NCBI RefSeq assembly: GCF_019203985.1
Contig: NZ_JAGSPD010000002.1
Location: 186,001 to 250,000 of the forward strand
Direction of reading: 5' to 3'
Length of the DNA: 64,000 bases
From: Winogradskyella luteola
Lineage (GTDB): Bacteria; Bacteroidota; Bacteroidia; Flavobacteriales; Flavobacteriaceae
Below are positions 36,708-45,251 of this stretch, in pieces (within the stretch, counting starts at the first letter, position 1; every line of letters starts with the position of its first letter). The notes beneath the pieces are model-generated. The model saw only the letters and a list, made by a program, of their open reading frames with translations, searched no databases and was not told where the DNA came from. Made by a program: the position numbers and the translations under genes.

Positions 36708-36733
36708 AAATCCCAAGCAAAAGCTTAGGGTTT
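36708..36733. terminator. Bidirectional terminator
   Basis: AAATCCCAAGC (36708-36718), loop AAAA, GCTTAGGGTTT (36723-36733) forms an 11-bp stem with one wobble and one mismatch between the convergent ends of the WYL and ferredoxin genes. Confidence 0.6.
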
Positions 36734-36757
36734 ATATGTCTAAATGATGTTTAGTGT

Positions 36758-37111
36758 CTAATCCTCAGGATGCATAAAGCGTTGTTTACCCAATAACTCT
36801 TCTTCGGTTTCTACAACATCTTCGTCTGGGACACAACAATCTACAGGGCAGACTGCTGCGCACTGTGGCTCTTCATGAAAGCCCATACATTCGGTACATT
36901 TGTCTGGTGCGATATAATAAACTTCATCGCTTATAGGTTTTTGTGTTTCGTCTGCGTCAACTTCTTTACCATTAGGCAAAACTACTTTTCCTTTTAAACT
37001 GGTACCATCGGCATAACGCCAATCGTCAGCACCTTCGTAAATGGCAGTATTTGGGCATTCTGGCTCACAAGCTCCACAATTAATACATTCGTCTGTGATT
37101 ATAATTGCCAT
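36758..37111 (-). CDS. Dicluster [4Fe-4S] ferredoxin
   Basis: A 117-residue ferredoxin. Cluster I ligands are in [19 protein letters not shown] (~11-29). Cluster II uses [20 protein letters not shown] (~75-94), followed by the adjacent CC. An insertion of about 45 residues separates the motifs, as in the Bacteroidota form. It carries electrons for cytosolic oxidoreductases. Divergent from an acyl-CoA reductase gene; no partner enzyme is next to it. Confidence 0.9.
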   Translation of the reverse strand: MAIIITDECINCGACEPECPNTAIYEGADDWRYADGTSLKGKVVLPNGKEVDADETQKPISDEVYYIAPDKCTECMGFHEEPQCAAVCPVDCCVPDEDVVETEEELLGKQRFMHPED

Positions 37112-37133
37112 AGTAATTCTTCTTTTTATTGCT

Positions 37134-37163
37134 TAATTTTGCACCTGCCTATTGGCAGATAGG
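37134..37163 (+). promoter_or_regulatory. -7 promoter element and hairpin before the acyl-CoA reductase
   Basis: TAATTTTG (37134-37141) matches the -7 consensus. Immediately after it, CTGCC (37145-37149), loop TATT, GGCAG (37154-37158) forms a short hairpin, followed by ATAGG. The hairpin unit resembles CCTGCC-type dispersed flavobacterial repeats and would be at or near the 5' end of the transcript. Confidence 0.4.
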
Positions 37164-37205
37164 ATTACAAAAATAGAGCCAAATTGGCGTTTTACCAAAT
37201 AGGGA

Positions 37206-38264
37206 ATGGATTTACAACAAAGAATTAACGCTTTTATAAAATTAGGCACTTTTTTAGGTCAGTTTACTACAGATGGTATTACTAAAAAAAATGACATAGA
37301 GGCCAATGATTTGTTTTTTGATGGATTTAAGCATCAAATTAAATTGGCAAAAGCACATAATGGCTGGTTTACAGAAAACAATATACTTTTTAGTTTAGAG
37401 TCTTGGCATAAAGCACTGGCAGATAGAACTATTAACAAGTGGGTTAAAAAGTATAACTTCAATAGTTTAAATCCTCAGAAAATAGCCATAATCATGGCTG
37501 GTAATATTCCTCTGGTTGGTTTTCATGATTTTCTATCTGTGCTCATTTCGGGTCATAAGGTTTTAGTAAAACAATCCTCAAACGATAAGCACCTTCTCCC
37601 CTTTTTAGCAAAGTATTTAGAAGTTGTTGAGCCAGGGTTTAAAGGAAAGATTACATTCACTGAAGAAAAGCTCGAAGGTTTTGATGCCGTGATAGCCACT
37701 GGCAGCGATAATACAGCACGCTATTTTGAATATTATTTTAAAGACAAACCATCTATAATAAGAAAGAACCGAAATTCGGTGGCTGTACTAACTGGTGATG
37801 AAACTCCTGAACAACTCGAAGCTTTATCCGAAGATATTTTTAGATATTATGGCCTGGGCTGTAGAAATGTATCAAAACTATTTGTACCAGAAAGCTATAA
37901 TTTTGATGCTTTTTTTAGTGCTGTCTACAAATGGCATCCTATTATACATCAAGCCAAATATGCCAACAATTACGACTATAACAAAGCTGTTTATTTAATG
38001 AGCGAGTTTGAAATGCTTGAAAATGGTTTTTTAATGGTAAAAGAAGATCAAAGCTATGCCTCGCCTATTGCCACGATATTTTATGAAACCTATAATTCAA
38101 TAGAAGCTTTAGAGCAGAAACTAAAAGCAGATGATGATAAAATACAATGTGTAGTGGCTCATAATCTTTCAGAAAATGAAATTGCCTTTGGCGAAACCCA
38201 AAAGCCACAACTTTGGGATTATGCAGATAATGTAGATACTGTTGATTTCTTGTTAAAAATTTGA
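37206..38264 (+). CDS. Acyl-CoA reductase (LuxC-like)
   Basis: A 352-residue protein resembling the LuxC/acyl-CoA reductase family of the aldehyde dehydrogenase superfamily. Recognisable parts are WHKALADRTINKWVKKYNFN, PQKIAIIMAGNIPLVGFHDF (~93-112), VLISGHKVLVKQSSNDKHLL, and YYGLGCRNVSKLFVPESYNF, which contains the likely catalytic Cys. It would reduce a fatty acyl-CoA to an aldehyde. There is no luciferase gene nearby. In related genomes I recall this gene sitting between the ferredoxin and serC, as here. Confidence 0.8.
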   Translation: MDLQQRINAFIKLGTFLGQFTTDGITKKNDIEANDLFFDGFKHQIKLAKAHNGWFTENNILFSLESWHKALADRTINKWVKKYNFNSLNPQKIAIIMAGNIPLVGFHDFLSVLISGHKVLVKQSSNDKHLLPFLAKYLEVVEPGFKGKITFTEEKLEGFDAVIATGSDNTARYFEYYFKDKPSIIRKNRNSVAVLTGDETPEQLEALSEDIFRYYGLGCRNVSKLFVPESYNFDAFFSAVYKWHPIIHQAKYANNYDYNKAVYLMSEFEMLENGFLMVKEDQSYASPIATIFYETYNSIEALEQKLKADDDKIQCVVAHNLSENEIAFGETQKPQLWDYADNVDTVDFLLKI

Positions 38265-38356
38265 CCTAAAAATTATCAATTTATTAATGTTTAATCACCA
38301 ATTAATTAGCACCTTTGTAGCTGTTTAAAAAATGACTGTTCAGGGTTTTTTATGAG

Positions 38357-38377
38357 ATCCTGAAATAAATTCAGGAT
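38357..38377. repeat. ATCCTGAA-type hairpin repeat before serC
   Basis: ATCCTGAA (38357-38364), loop ATAAA, TTCAGGAT (38370-38377) is a perfect 8-bp stem ending 3 nt before the serC ATG. A related but imperfect unit is near 46157-46187 (ATTTCAG...ATCCTGAAAT). A weak -7 match, CACCTTTG, is at 38310-38317. Confidence 0.65.
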
Positions 38378-38380
38378 AAA

Positions 38381-39442
38381 ATGAAAAAACATAATTTTAG
38401 CGCAGGGCCTTGTGTACTACCAAAATCAGTAATGCAAAAAGCCTCTGAAGCCCTTTTGGATTTTGACCAAGGCTTATCACTTATAGAGATTTCGCATCGT
38501 AGCAAACCATTTGTTGATGTGATGGAAAATGCCAGAGCATTAGCTTTAGAGCTGCTAGGCTTAGAAGGTAAAGGTTATAAAGCCTTATTTCTACAAGGAG
38601 GAGCAAGCACACAGTTTTTAATGGTGGCTTTAAACCTTTTGGAAAAAAGAGCGGGTTATTTAAATACAGGAACCTGGAGTGATAAAGCCATTAAAGAAGC
38701 TAAAATTTATGATGATATTTACGAAGTAGCATCTTCAAAAAGTGCCAACTTCAACTATATCCCTAAGGGATACGATATTTCTGAGGATTACGATTATTTT
38801 CACTGTACATCTAACAATACCATTTTCGGAACACAAATGAAGCGTTTTCCAGAATCGCCAATTCCGATGGTATGTGATATGAGCAGTGATATTTTTTCGC
38901 GTCAGTTAGATTTTACACAATTTGATCTTATTTATGCTGGAGCTCAAAAAAATATGGGGCCAGCTGGTACTACTCTAGTTATCGTTAAGGAAGATATATT
39001 GGGAAAAGTATCTCGTAAAATTCCATCAATGATGGACTATAAAGTACACATCGGTAAAGGCAGTATGTTTAACACACCACCAGTATTTGCAGTATATGTA
39101 TCGATGCTAACCATGCAATGGCTAAAAGACTTAGGTGGTATTAAAGCTATTGAAGAGGAAAATGAAAAGAAAGCACGATTAATTTATTCTGAAATAGATT
39201 TAAACCCATTATTTAAAGGTTATTCCGTAAAAGAAGATCGTTCTAACATGAATGCCACTTTCACCTTAGAAAACGAAAATCTTAAGGAAACTTTTGATGC
39301 CATGTGGAAGGAAGCTGGTATCAATGGCTTAAACGGTCATAGAAGTGTTGGTGGTTACAGAGCATCTATGTACAATGCCTTGTCTTTAGATAGTGTAAAG
39401 GTGTTGGTTGAAGTGATGAGCGATTTAGAGAGTAAAGCATAA
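38381..39442 (+). CDS. serC: Phosphoserine aminotransferase
   Basis: A 353-residue PLP enzyme of serine biosynthesis that converts 3-phosphohydroxypyruvate to phosphoserine, and can act on the phosphothreonine precursor in pyridoxal synthesis. Motifs are HNFSAGPCVLPKSV at the N-terminus, LSLIEISHRSKPF, FLQGGASTQFLMV, the PLP lysine in LIYAGAQKNMGPAG, and the C-terminal LNGHRSVGGYRASMYNAL. It precedes serA by 105 bp; both carry hairpin repeats in their leaders. Confidence 0.94.
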   Translation: MKKHNFSAGPCVLPKSVMQKASEALLDFDQGLSLIEISHRSKPFVDVMENARALALELLGLEGKGYKALFLQGGASTQFLMVALNLLEKRAGYLNTGTWSDKAIKEAKIYDDIYEVASSKSANFNYIPKGYDISEDYDYFHCTSNNTIFGTQMKRFPESPIPMVCDMSSDIFSRQLDFTQFDLIYAGAQKNMGPAGTTLVIVKEDILGKVSRKIPSMMDYKVHIGKGSMFNTPPVFAVYVSMLTMQWLKDLGGIKAIEEENEKKARLIYSEIDLNPLFKGYSVKEDRSNMNATFTLENENLKETFDAMWKEAGINGLNGHRSVGGYRASMYNALSLDSVKVLVEVMSDLESKA

Positions 39443-39510
39443 AAAATAAGTTTGTAGTAATCAATTGCAATTTGCAGTGTTTACTCAAGCTAAAAAATCA
39501 TAAACAAAAG

Positions 39511-39530
39511 ATTTCCGTTTCAACGGAAAT
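39511..39530. repeat. ATTTCCGTT hairpin repeat before serA
   Basis: ATTTCCGTT (39511-39519), TC, AACGGAAAT (39522-39530) is a perfect 9-bp inverted repeat 17 nt before the serA ATG. The tight centre means an RNA hairpin would open one or two base pairs to form a loop. Confidence 0.65.
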
Positions 39531-39547
39531 GAAAATTAAAATTTTCA

Positions 39548-40498
39548 ATGAAAGTATTAGCAAACGACGGAGTTTCACAAAGTGGAATTAAAGCATTAGA
39601 AGCTGCTGGATATGAAGTTATCACAACAACAGTTGCACAAGAGCAATTAGAAAACTATATCAATGACAATGAGATTTCTGTTCTATTGGTAAGAAGCGCA
39701 ACAAAAGTTAGAAAGAACATCATTGACAATTGCCCTAGCCTTAAAGTTATTGGTCGTGGTGGTGTTGGGATGGATAATATCGATGTAGAATATGCACGCA
39801 GCAAAGGTTTACATGTTATCAACACACCGGCAGCATCGTCACATTCGGTTGCAGAATTGGTGTTTGGTCATTTCTATGGCTTGGCACGTTTTTTACACAA
39901 TTCTAACCGCGATATGCCCTTAGAAGGAGATGCTAACTTTAAAGGTTTAAAGAAAGCCTATGCTAAAGGTACAGAGTTAAAAGGCAAAACACTTGGTGTC
40001 CTTGGATTTGGACGTATCGGTCAAGCTACAGCTAAGGTTGCTATTGGAGCTGGAATGAAAGTTTTAGCCTACGATCCATTTATGGAAAAGGCAAATCTTG
40101 AATTAGAGTTTTTTGATGGACAAAAAGTAAATTTTGAAATTGAAACCATCTCAAAAGAAGACGTTTTAAAACAAGCTGATTTTTTAACACTACATGTACC
40201 GGCCCAAAAGGATTATGTAATTGATGAAAAAGAGTTTGGCCAAATGAAAGATGGAGTCATCATAGCTAATGCAGCTCGAGGTGGCGTGGTTAATGAAGTA
40301 GCACTTGTAAAAGCTATCGAAAGCGGTAAGGTTGCAAGAGCTGCATTAGATGTTTTTGAAAAAGAACCGAAGCCTGAAGTGCAATTATTAATGAATCCTG
40401 CATTGTCCTTAACACCTCATACAGGCGCTGCGACCAATGAAGCACAAGATAGAATTGGCACGGAACTGGCACAGCAGATTATTAAAATCCTTGGTTAA
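39548..40498 (+). CDS. serA: D-3-phosphoglycerate dehydrogenase (short form)
   Basis: A 316-residue D-2-hydroxyacid dehydrogenase without a C-terminal ACT domain. NAD binding is at LGVLGFGRIGQATAKVA (~155-171). Catalytic residues are in ANAARGGVVNEVAL (Arg), DVFEKEPKPE (Glu) and TPHTGAATNEAQDR (His). With serC just upstream it forms the first steps of serine synthesis. The lack of an ACT domain implies no direct serine feedback through that module. Confidence 0.92.
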   Translation: MKVLANDGVSQSGIKALEAAGYEVITTTVAQEQLENYINDNEISVLLVRSATKVRKNIIDNCPSLKVIGRGGVGMDNIDVEYARSKGLHVINTPAASSHSVAELVFGHFYGLARFLHNSNRDMPLEGDANFKGLKKAYAKGTELKGKTLGVLGFGRIGQATAKVAIGAGMKVLAYDPFMEKANLELEFFDGQKVNFEIETISKEDVLKQADFLTLHVPAQKDYVIDEKEFGQMKDGVIIANAARGGVVNEVALVKAIESGKVARAALDVFEKEPKPEVQLLMNPALSLTPHTGAATNEAQDRIGTELAQQIIKILG

Positions 40499-40528
40499 TT
40501 AATAAATGTGACCTAAATAAACAAAATG

Positions 40529-40556
40529 AGTCCTATTAACTATAAGGACTTTTTTT
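40529..40556 (+). terminator. Intrinsic terminator of serA
   Basis: AGTCCT (40529-40534) pairs with AGGACT (40545-40550) around a 10-nt loop and is followed by six T. It is 30 bp after the serA stop. Confidence 0.75.
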
Positions 40557-40603
40557 GTATCTTATAGGAAGAAATTATTAATCCCTAATTATTATATAAC
40601 GAA

Positions 40604-41239
40604 ATGGAAGGAATTTTAGACTTATTAAACAGCGACTTAGGAAAGACCATAGTAAATGGTGTTTCAGGTTCTACAGGAACAGACCAAAGCAAAACAAGCA
40701 GTGTGCTAACAATGGCTCTGCCAGTACTAATGAAAGCTATGGAACGTAATGCTTCTACTCCTGAAGGTGCGCAAGGACTTATGGGAGCTCTAAGCAACAA
40801 ACATGACGGAAGTATTTTAGACAATCTAGGTGGTTTATTTGGCGGAGGAGTTGATGAAGAAGTAAAAACTGATGGAGATAAGATTCTTGGCCATGTGTTA
40901 GGTCAAAGACGTCAAGGTGTCGAAAAAGTTATAGGTGAAAAATCGGGCTTGGATATGGGTTCCGTTGCTAACATCTTAAAGGTAGCCGCACCAATACTAA
41001 TGGGTGTTTTAGGAAAACAAGCTCGTGAAAAAAACGTATCTTCTCAAAGTGACTTGGGAGGATTACTTGGTGGATTACTAGGTGGAAACGACACAAAACA
41101 AGAACAAAGTTTCTTAGAAAAAATATTGGATGCTGATGGTGACGGAAGCGTTGTTGATGATGTTGCTGGCATGATATTAGGCGGATCAAATAAAAAAGGC
41201 GGACTTGGTGGGCTTCTAGGAGGCTTATTCGGAAAATAA
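40604..41239 (+). CDS. DUF937 domain protein
   Basis: A 211-residue protein with the DUF937 pattern: MEGILDLLNSDLGKTIVNGV, VLTMALPVLMKAMERNAS, GSILDNLGGLFGGG, ILKVAAPILMGVLGKQAREK and a Gly/Leu-rich end (LLGGLLGG, GGLGGLLGGLFGK). An acidic calcium-binding-like loop DADGDGSVVDD precedes the C-terminus. The molecular function of DUF937 is unknown. It is monocistronic, between two terminators. Confidence 0.82.
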   Translation: MEGILDLLNSDLGKTIVNGVSGSTGTDQSKTSSVLTMALPVLMKAMERNASTPEGAQGLMGALSNKHDGSILDNLGGLFGGGVDEEVKTDGDKILGHVLGQRRQGVEKVIGEKSGLDMGSVANILKVAAPILMGVLGKQAREKNVSSQSDLGGLLGGLLGGNDTKQEQSFLEKILDADGDGSVVDDVAGMILGGSNKKGGLGGLLGGLFGK

Positions 41240-41260
41240 AGTTTACCCTATTACGTATAA

Positions 41261-41290
41261 AAAGCAGTTATTTTTAAAACTGCTTTTTTT
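41261..41290 (+). terminator. Intrinsic terminator
   Basis: AAAGCAGTT (41261-41269) pairs with AACTGCTTT (41278-41286) and is followed by a T-run. It terminates the DUF937 gene. Confidence 0.8.
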
Positions 41291-41442
41291 GTTTCAAACT
41301 TGCCGAAAGCACCCATTTACTAACCCTATAATTATGATTACTAATTTATGGTTTAAAATGGGCTAGATATTACTGATGTTTGTAATGTTAAATTCAAATT
41401 GAATAAAAACAATACTCACAAATTTTTAATATCTTTAAAATT

Positions 41443-41880
41443 ATGAAAAAGGTTATACCCATTCTTATTCTTATCGCCTTAATTGCAAGTTGCAAATCTT
41501 ACAACAGTAATCAGACCATAAATAATGGAAACGACAGTAATCTAGTTGATAATGATACCGTTTCAATTAGTAGTGACGAAACAGATTACGAAATTATTAT
41601 TATTGAACCTGGCTTTAATGCTTGGCTAGTTGGTACTGCTAGACCCAGGGGACATTACTCTCAACAATGGCTAGAAGCTAGAAATGTACTTTTAGTACAA
41701 TCATGGAATCAAAGAAATATGCAACCTAGCGTTTACGATCCAAATCTTTATGAACTACGTATAGACTATGATACACGTACTGATTATGGGTACGATGTAA
41801 ACTATAAACTATATAATTACTTTGTGTATTTTCAACTAAAATACAACCAGCGATTAACATCATTTGTTCCAAGAATTTAA
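41443..41880 (+). CDS. DUF6146-like lipoprotein
   Basis: A 145-residue lipoprotein with signal peptide and Cys17 (IALIASCKSYNS). A conserved domain starts at ~50: YEIIIIEPGFNAWLVGTARP, RGHYSQQWLEARN, VYDPNLYELRIDYD and YKLYNYFVYFQLKYNQRL. I associate this pattern with the DUF6146 family of Bacteroidota lipoproteins, whose function is unknown. It ends 29 bp before a membrane protein gene that commonly accompanies it. Confidence 0.7.
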   Translation: MKKVIPILILIALIASCKSYNSNQTINNGNDSNLVDNDTVSISSDETDYEIIIIEPGFNAWLVGTARPRGHYSQQWLEARNVLLVQSWNQRNMQPSVYDPNLYELRIDYDTRTDYGYDVNYKLYNYFVYFQLKYNQRLTSFVPRI

Positions 41881-41882
41881 TG

Positions 41883-41909
41883 TAAATTTGCAGCACTTTA
41901 AAAAGTGCT
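41883..41909 (+). promoter_or_regulatory. -7 element plus a dyad touching the start codon
   Basis: TAAATTTG (41883-41890) matches the -7 consensus. Directly after it AGCACTTT (41892-41899) and AAAGTGCT (41902-41909) form a perfect 8-bp inverted repeat whose last base adjoins the ATG at 41910. The predicted transcript start falls inside the dyad, so it may be an operator rather than an RNA hairpin. Confidence 0.55.
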
Positions 41910-42404
41910 ATGGAGAAATTTAAAACACATTGGGAAATACAACACAATTGGCAGTTGTTATTTCCCTTTTTAGGTTTGCTTATTTTAGGATATTCTGCAT
42001 ATAAAATTGCGAGTGCCTTTTTTAAAAACTATGCAATAGTGTTTGTGATTTTTGCTTCAATCGTAGTGTTTTTTTTACTGCTTAAACTCACACTTTTTGT
42101 TTTCAAAAAACTAGAAAACAAATGGATTCTAGACTACAGATGGGAAATGATCCGTGTGTTTATGGTATTTGCTGTAACAGGGTCTTCTTCGCTTTATGTC
42201 GGAAGGCCAATTATGAAACTTATCGGAATAACTAAAGAAAACTTAAATCCTACTCTATATTGGATATTATTTATTATCATTGGACTAATTTTCTATCAAA
42301 TTCTATTGGTAACATTTGGGTGGCTTTTTGGTCAGTTTAGATTTTTCTGGGAATTTGAAAAGAAAATGCTAAGACGATTTGGTCTAAAGCGATTTGTAGA
42401 TTGA
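41910..42404 (+). CDS. DUF6787-like membrane protein
   Basis: A 164-residue protein with four hydrophobic segments (LLFPFLGLLILGYSAYKIA, AIVFVIFASIVVFFLLLKL, and two after residue 85). The conserved centre is WILDYRWEMIRVFMVFAVTG, then SSSLYVGRPIMKLIGI, and the basic end is KMLRRFGLKRFVD. I associate this with the DUF6787 family, function unknown. It overlaps the following gene by 4 bp through a TTGA junction. Confidence 0.7.
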   Translation: MEKFKTHWEIQHNWQLLFPFLGLLILGYSAYKIASAFFKNYAIVFVIFASIVVFFLLLKLTLFVFKKLENKWILDYRWEMIRVFMVFAVTGSSSLYVGRPIMKLIGITKENLNPTLYWILFIIIGLIFYQILLVTFGWLFGQFRFFWEFEKKMLRRFGLKRFVD

Positions 42405-42742
42405 AAACAAAAACAATCATAACGTCATTTTTAAGGGTTATGGCCATAGTGTTAACGCTAGTGGTCTTAATGCCTTCTGCTGTAAAATTGCTACATGCGC
42501 TTAATCATCACAAGCATGAGGTTTGTAAGAATGACAATAATGGATACACCCATTTCCACGAGACCGATTTAGATTGCGATTTCTATAAATTTAAGCTTAC
42601 AAAAAATCAATACTTTTTAGTTTATGATTACGACGAAAGTTTTTCATTTTTATGTGCGTCACAATCATTATCATATTATATTTCTTTAAATAATCATCAG
42701 CATTTAACTAGGCACCTTAGAGGGCCACCATCGTTAGTATAG
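42401..42742 (+). CDS. Secreted His/Cys-rich protein, possible metal binder
   Basis: A 113-residue protein initiated by TTG at 42401, which overlaps the previous stop as TTGA. This start gives a basic n-region and hydrophobic core (FLRVMAIVLTLVVLMPSAV); an ATG at 42440 is the alternative. The mature part has LNHHKHEVCKND and YTHFHETDLDCDFYKF, clusters of His, Cys and acidic residues that look able to bind metal. It ends with a conserved-looking HLRGPPS. It sits 37 bp upstream of a TonB receptor gene, suggesting a shared transport role. No named domain is recognised. Confidence 0.65.
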   Translation: MKTKTIITSFLRVMAIVLTLVVLMPSAVKLLHALNHHKHEVCKNDNNGYTHFHETDLDCDFYKFKLTKNQYFLVYDYDESFSFLCASQSLSYYISLNNHQHLTRHLRGPPSLV

Positions 42743-42779
42743 TCTCATATGCACTATTTTTATTAACGAAATGATTTAA

Positions 42780-45179
42780 ATGACACGATTAATTATTGGT
42801 CTAATTATGGCATATTCTTGCTATGGTTACAGCCAAGATTGCAGCTATACTTTTTTAGGAGAATTAAATGATTTTCATGATGGATCACCAATTGAATCCG
42901 CTACAATATTCATCAAAGAACTTGATAAGTATTTAATTTCGGATTTTGATGGTAAATTCAAAATTGAAAGTCTATGTTCTGGTACCCTAACGTTAACCAT
43001 ATCTCATGTGGGTTGCGAAACCAAAACTGTAAGTTATGATGTTGATGGAGATACTTTTAAAAAAATCTTGATTGAACATCATGTAGAGGAACTCGATGAG
43101 GTTTCTGTTTCTACTAATGCATCTAGAAAGGAAACAAAAACTGCTCAAGAAACAGTTATAAAATCAAATACCTTACGAAGGTATTCATCATTAAGCCTTG
43201 GTGATGCCTTAAAAGAAGTATCTGGTGTATCATCAATCAATACAGGAAATACCATTGTAAAACCAATGATTAACGGTTTGCACAGTAGTAGATTATTAAT
43301 TCTAAATAATAACGTACGCCTTCAAGATCAGGAATGGGGAATAGAACATGCGCCTAATATAGATATCAATAGTGCTAGTCAAATTTCTGTTATTAAAGGC
43401 TCTGGTGCATTAGCGTATGGTGGAGATGCTATTGGCGGAGTTATTGTAATTAAACCTAATAGAATTATTCGCAGAGATACACTTTATGGTCGTACTATCA
43501 TTGGCGGACAAACCAATGGACGTGGATACAATTTAACATCGTCATTATATAAAAACTATAAGTCTGGTTGGTTTGCAAGTATTCAAGGAACCTTAAAACA
43601 AAATGGTGATTTTGAAACACCCGACTATAATCTCAACAATACCGGTGTTAAATCCCATAGTTTTTCAGTTAGAGCTGGAAAAAGACAATTTGAATCTGGA
43701 TTTGAAGTATATTATAGTTTTATCGATAATGAAATTGGTATTTTAAGTGCTTCACATATTGGTAATGTTAACGATCTAATTACGGCTATAAACTCACCTA
43801 GACCATCAATTATAAGGAACTTTGATTATGATATTACTAACCCGAGGCAAAAAGTTAAACATCATCTATTAAAAACAAATTATTATAAGCGTTTTAAAAA
43901 TTTTGGTAAAGTAAGCCTACAATACGACTATCAAAATAACAACCGTTTAGAGTTTGATATTAGACGTGGTGAACTTAATGAAAGGGCTGCTTTGGATTTA
44001 ACTCTGCAAACGCACACATTGCTAGCTGATGTAAATTTAGATTCTAACTTGGATAGAAAGATAAACTTCGGGATTTTAACACGCTATCAAGAGAACGATG
44101 CGCCAAACACGGGGGTTAGGCGATTAATTCCTAACTATCAAAAATACGATTTTGGTACTTATGTAACTTCAGAATGGCAATTGAGTGATAATGTATTACT
44201 AGATGCTGGTATTCGTTATGACTTCAACAGAGTTGATGCTAAAAAGTATTATAGAAGAACACGCTGGGAAGAACGTGGTTATGATGTAGATTTTGCGGAT
44301 TTTGTTATTCCTGGAGATTTTGGTTCCGATGTATTTACAAACCCTGTTTTTAATTATCATAATATATCCGCAGCTACTGGCATACGTTATAATATAAATG
44401 AAACCAGCTATTTATTGGCTAACTATAACCTTGCAAGTAGACCGCCTAACCCTGCTGAATTATTTAGTGACGGTCTGCATCATTCTGCAGCAAGAATAGA
44501 ATTGGGGGATTTAAGATTTAATCCAGAAATAGCCAACAGGCTTTCGGTAACCTATAGTTATCAAAATTCAAAATTTCATGGGGTTTTCGAAACATTTTAC
44601 AATGTTGTAAATGATTATATGTATTTAAGACCCTCCGGTGTTCAGCAAAGCAATAGAGGTGCGTTTCCTGTATGGCAGTACGAACAGACCAATGCCACGC
44701 TATTTGGATTAGACGTCTCATCTCAATATAATATTACCCAGAATTTTAGCTGGCTTAACAAGACATCATTTATAAAAGGTTACGATACTACTGAGGACTC
44801 ACCATTAATAGACATACCTGCATTTAGCACTTTAAACGGTATAACATATACAAACAATGATTGGTATAATTTTTCAGTGAGTTTAAAATCGGAATGGGTT
44901 TTCGAACAGAACGAATTTCCGGATTTTGATTTTGAAACTGTAAACCCAACTACCGGAGAAACTGTTCTTTTAGACGTAAGCACTCCTCCACCTGCATACA
45001 ATCTATTTCATTTTTACAGTGAGGCTACTTTTAGTTTTAACGAAACTACCGATTTAAATGTTGCGCTTGGGGTAAACAACATACTCAACACATCATACAG
45101 AAATTATCTCAACCGCTTACGGTTTTTTGCAGATGATTTAGGAAGAAATATAACAATACAATTACAACTTAATTTTTAA
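42780..45179 (+). CDS. TonB-dependent outer-membrane receptor
   Basis: A 799-residue receptor. The signal peptide ends near YSQDC, followed by a CarboxypepD_reg-like domain (GELNDFHDGSPIESATIFIK to HVGCETKTVSYD, ~27-90). The plug (~110-230) has VSSINTGNTIVKPMINGLHS and VIKGSGALAYGGDAIGGVIV, and a 22-strand barrel runs to the terminal aromatic LQLNF. The region GIEHAPNIDINSASQ resembles receptors for metals or metal chelates more than SusC proteins, and there is no SusD next door. Flanked by a His-rich secreted protein and a lipoprotein, it is a candidate metal importer. Confidence 0.88.
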   Translation: MTRLIIGLIMAYSCYGYSQDCSYTFLGELNDFHDGSPIESATIFIKELDKYLISDFDGKFKIESLCSGTLTLTISHVGCETKTVSYDVDGDTFKKILIEHHVEELDEVSVSTNASRKETKTAQETVIKSNTLRRYSSLSLGDALKEVSGVSSINTGNTIVKPMINGLHSSRLLILNNNVRLQDQEWGIEHAPNIDINSASQISVIKGSGALAYGGDAIGGVIVIKPNRIIRRDTLYGRTIIGGQTNGRGYNLTSSLYKNYKSGWFASIQGTLKQNGDFETPDYNLNNTGVKSHSFSVRAGKRQFESGFEVYYSFIDNEIGILSASHIGNVNDLITAINSPRPSIIRNFDYDITNPRQKVKHHLLKTNYYKRFKNFGKVSLQYDYQNNNRLEFDIRRGELNERAALDLTLQTHTLLADVNLDSNLDRKINFGILTRYQENDAPNTGVRRLIPNYQKYDFGTYVTSEWQLSDNVLLDAGIRYDFNRVDAKKYYRRTRWEERGYDVDFADFVIPGDFGSDVFTNPVFNYHNISAATGIRYNINETSYLLANYNLASRPPNPAELFSDGLHHSAARIELGDLRFNPEIANRLSVTYSYQNSKFHGVFETFYNVVNDYMYLRPSGVQQSNRGAFPVWQYEQTNATLFGLDVSSQYNITQNFSWLNKTSFIKGYDTTEDSPLIDIPAFSTLNGITYTNNDWYNFSVSLKSEWVFEQNEFPDFDFETVNPTTGETVLLDVSTPPPAYNLFHFYSEATFSFNETTDLNVALGVNNILNTSYRNYLNRLRFFADDLGRNITIQLQLNF

Positions 45180-45251
45180 ACTATAATAAACATGAATATT
45201 AATAACTCAAATTTTAAAACAATGAAAATCAATTATTTAAATTTTAATTTT

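Noticed and set aside
37206..38264. Bioluminescence (lux) gene cluster
   Set aside because: A LuxC-like reductase alone, flanked by ferredoxin and serC, with no luciferase, LuxD or LuxE in sight.
38265..38380. Riboswitch upstream of serC
   Set aside because: Only a single short hairpin is present in 116 bp; there is no conserved multi-helix aptamer that I can recognise.
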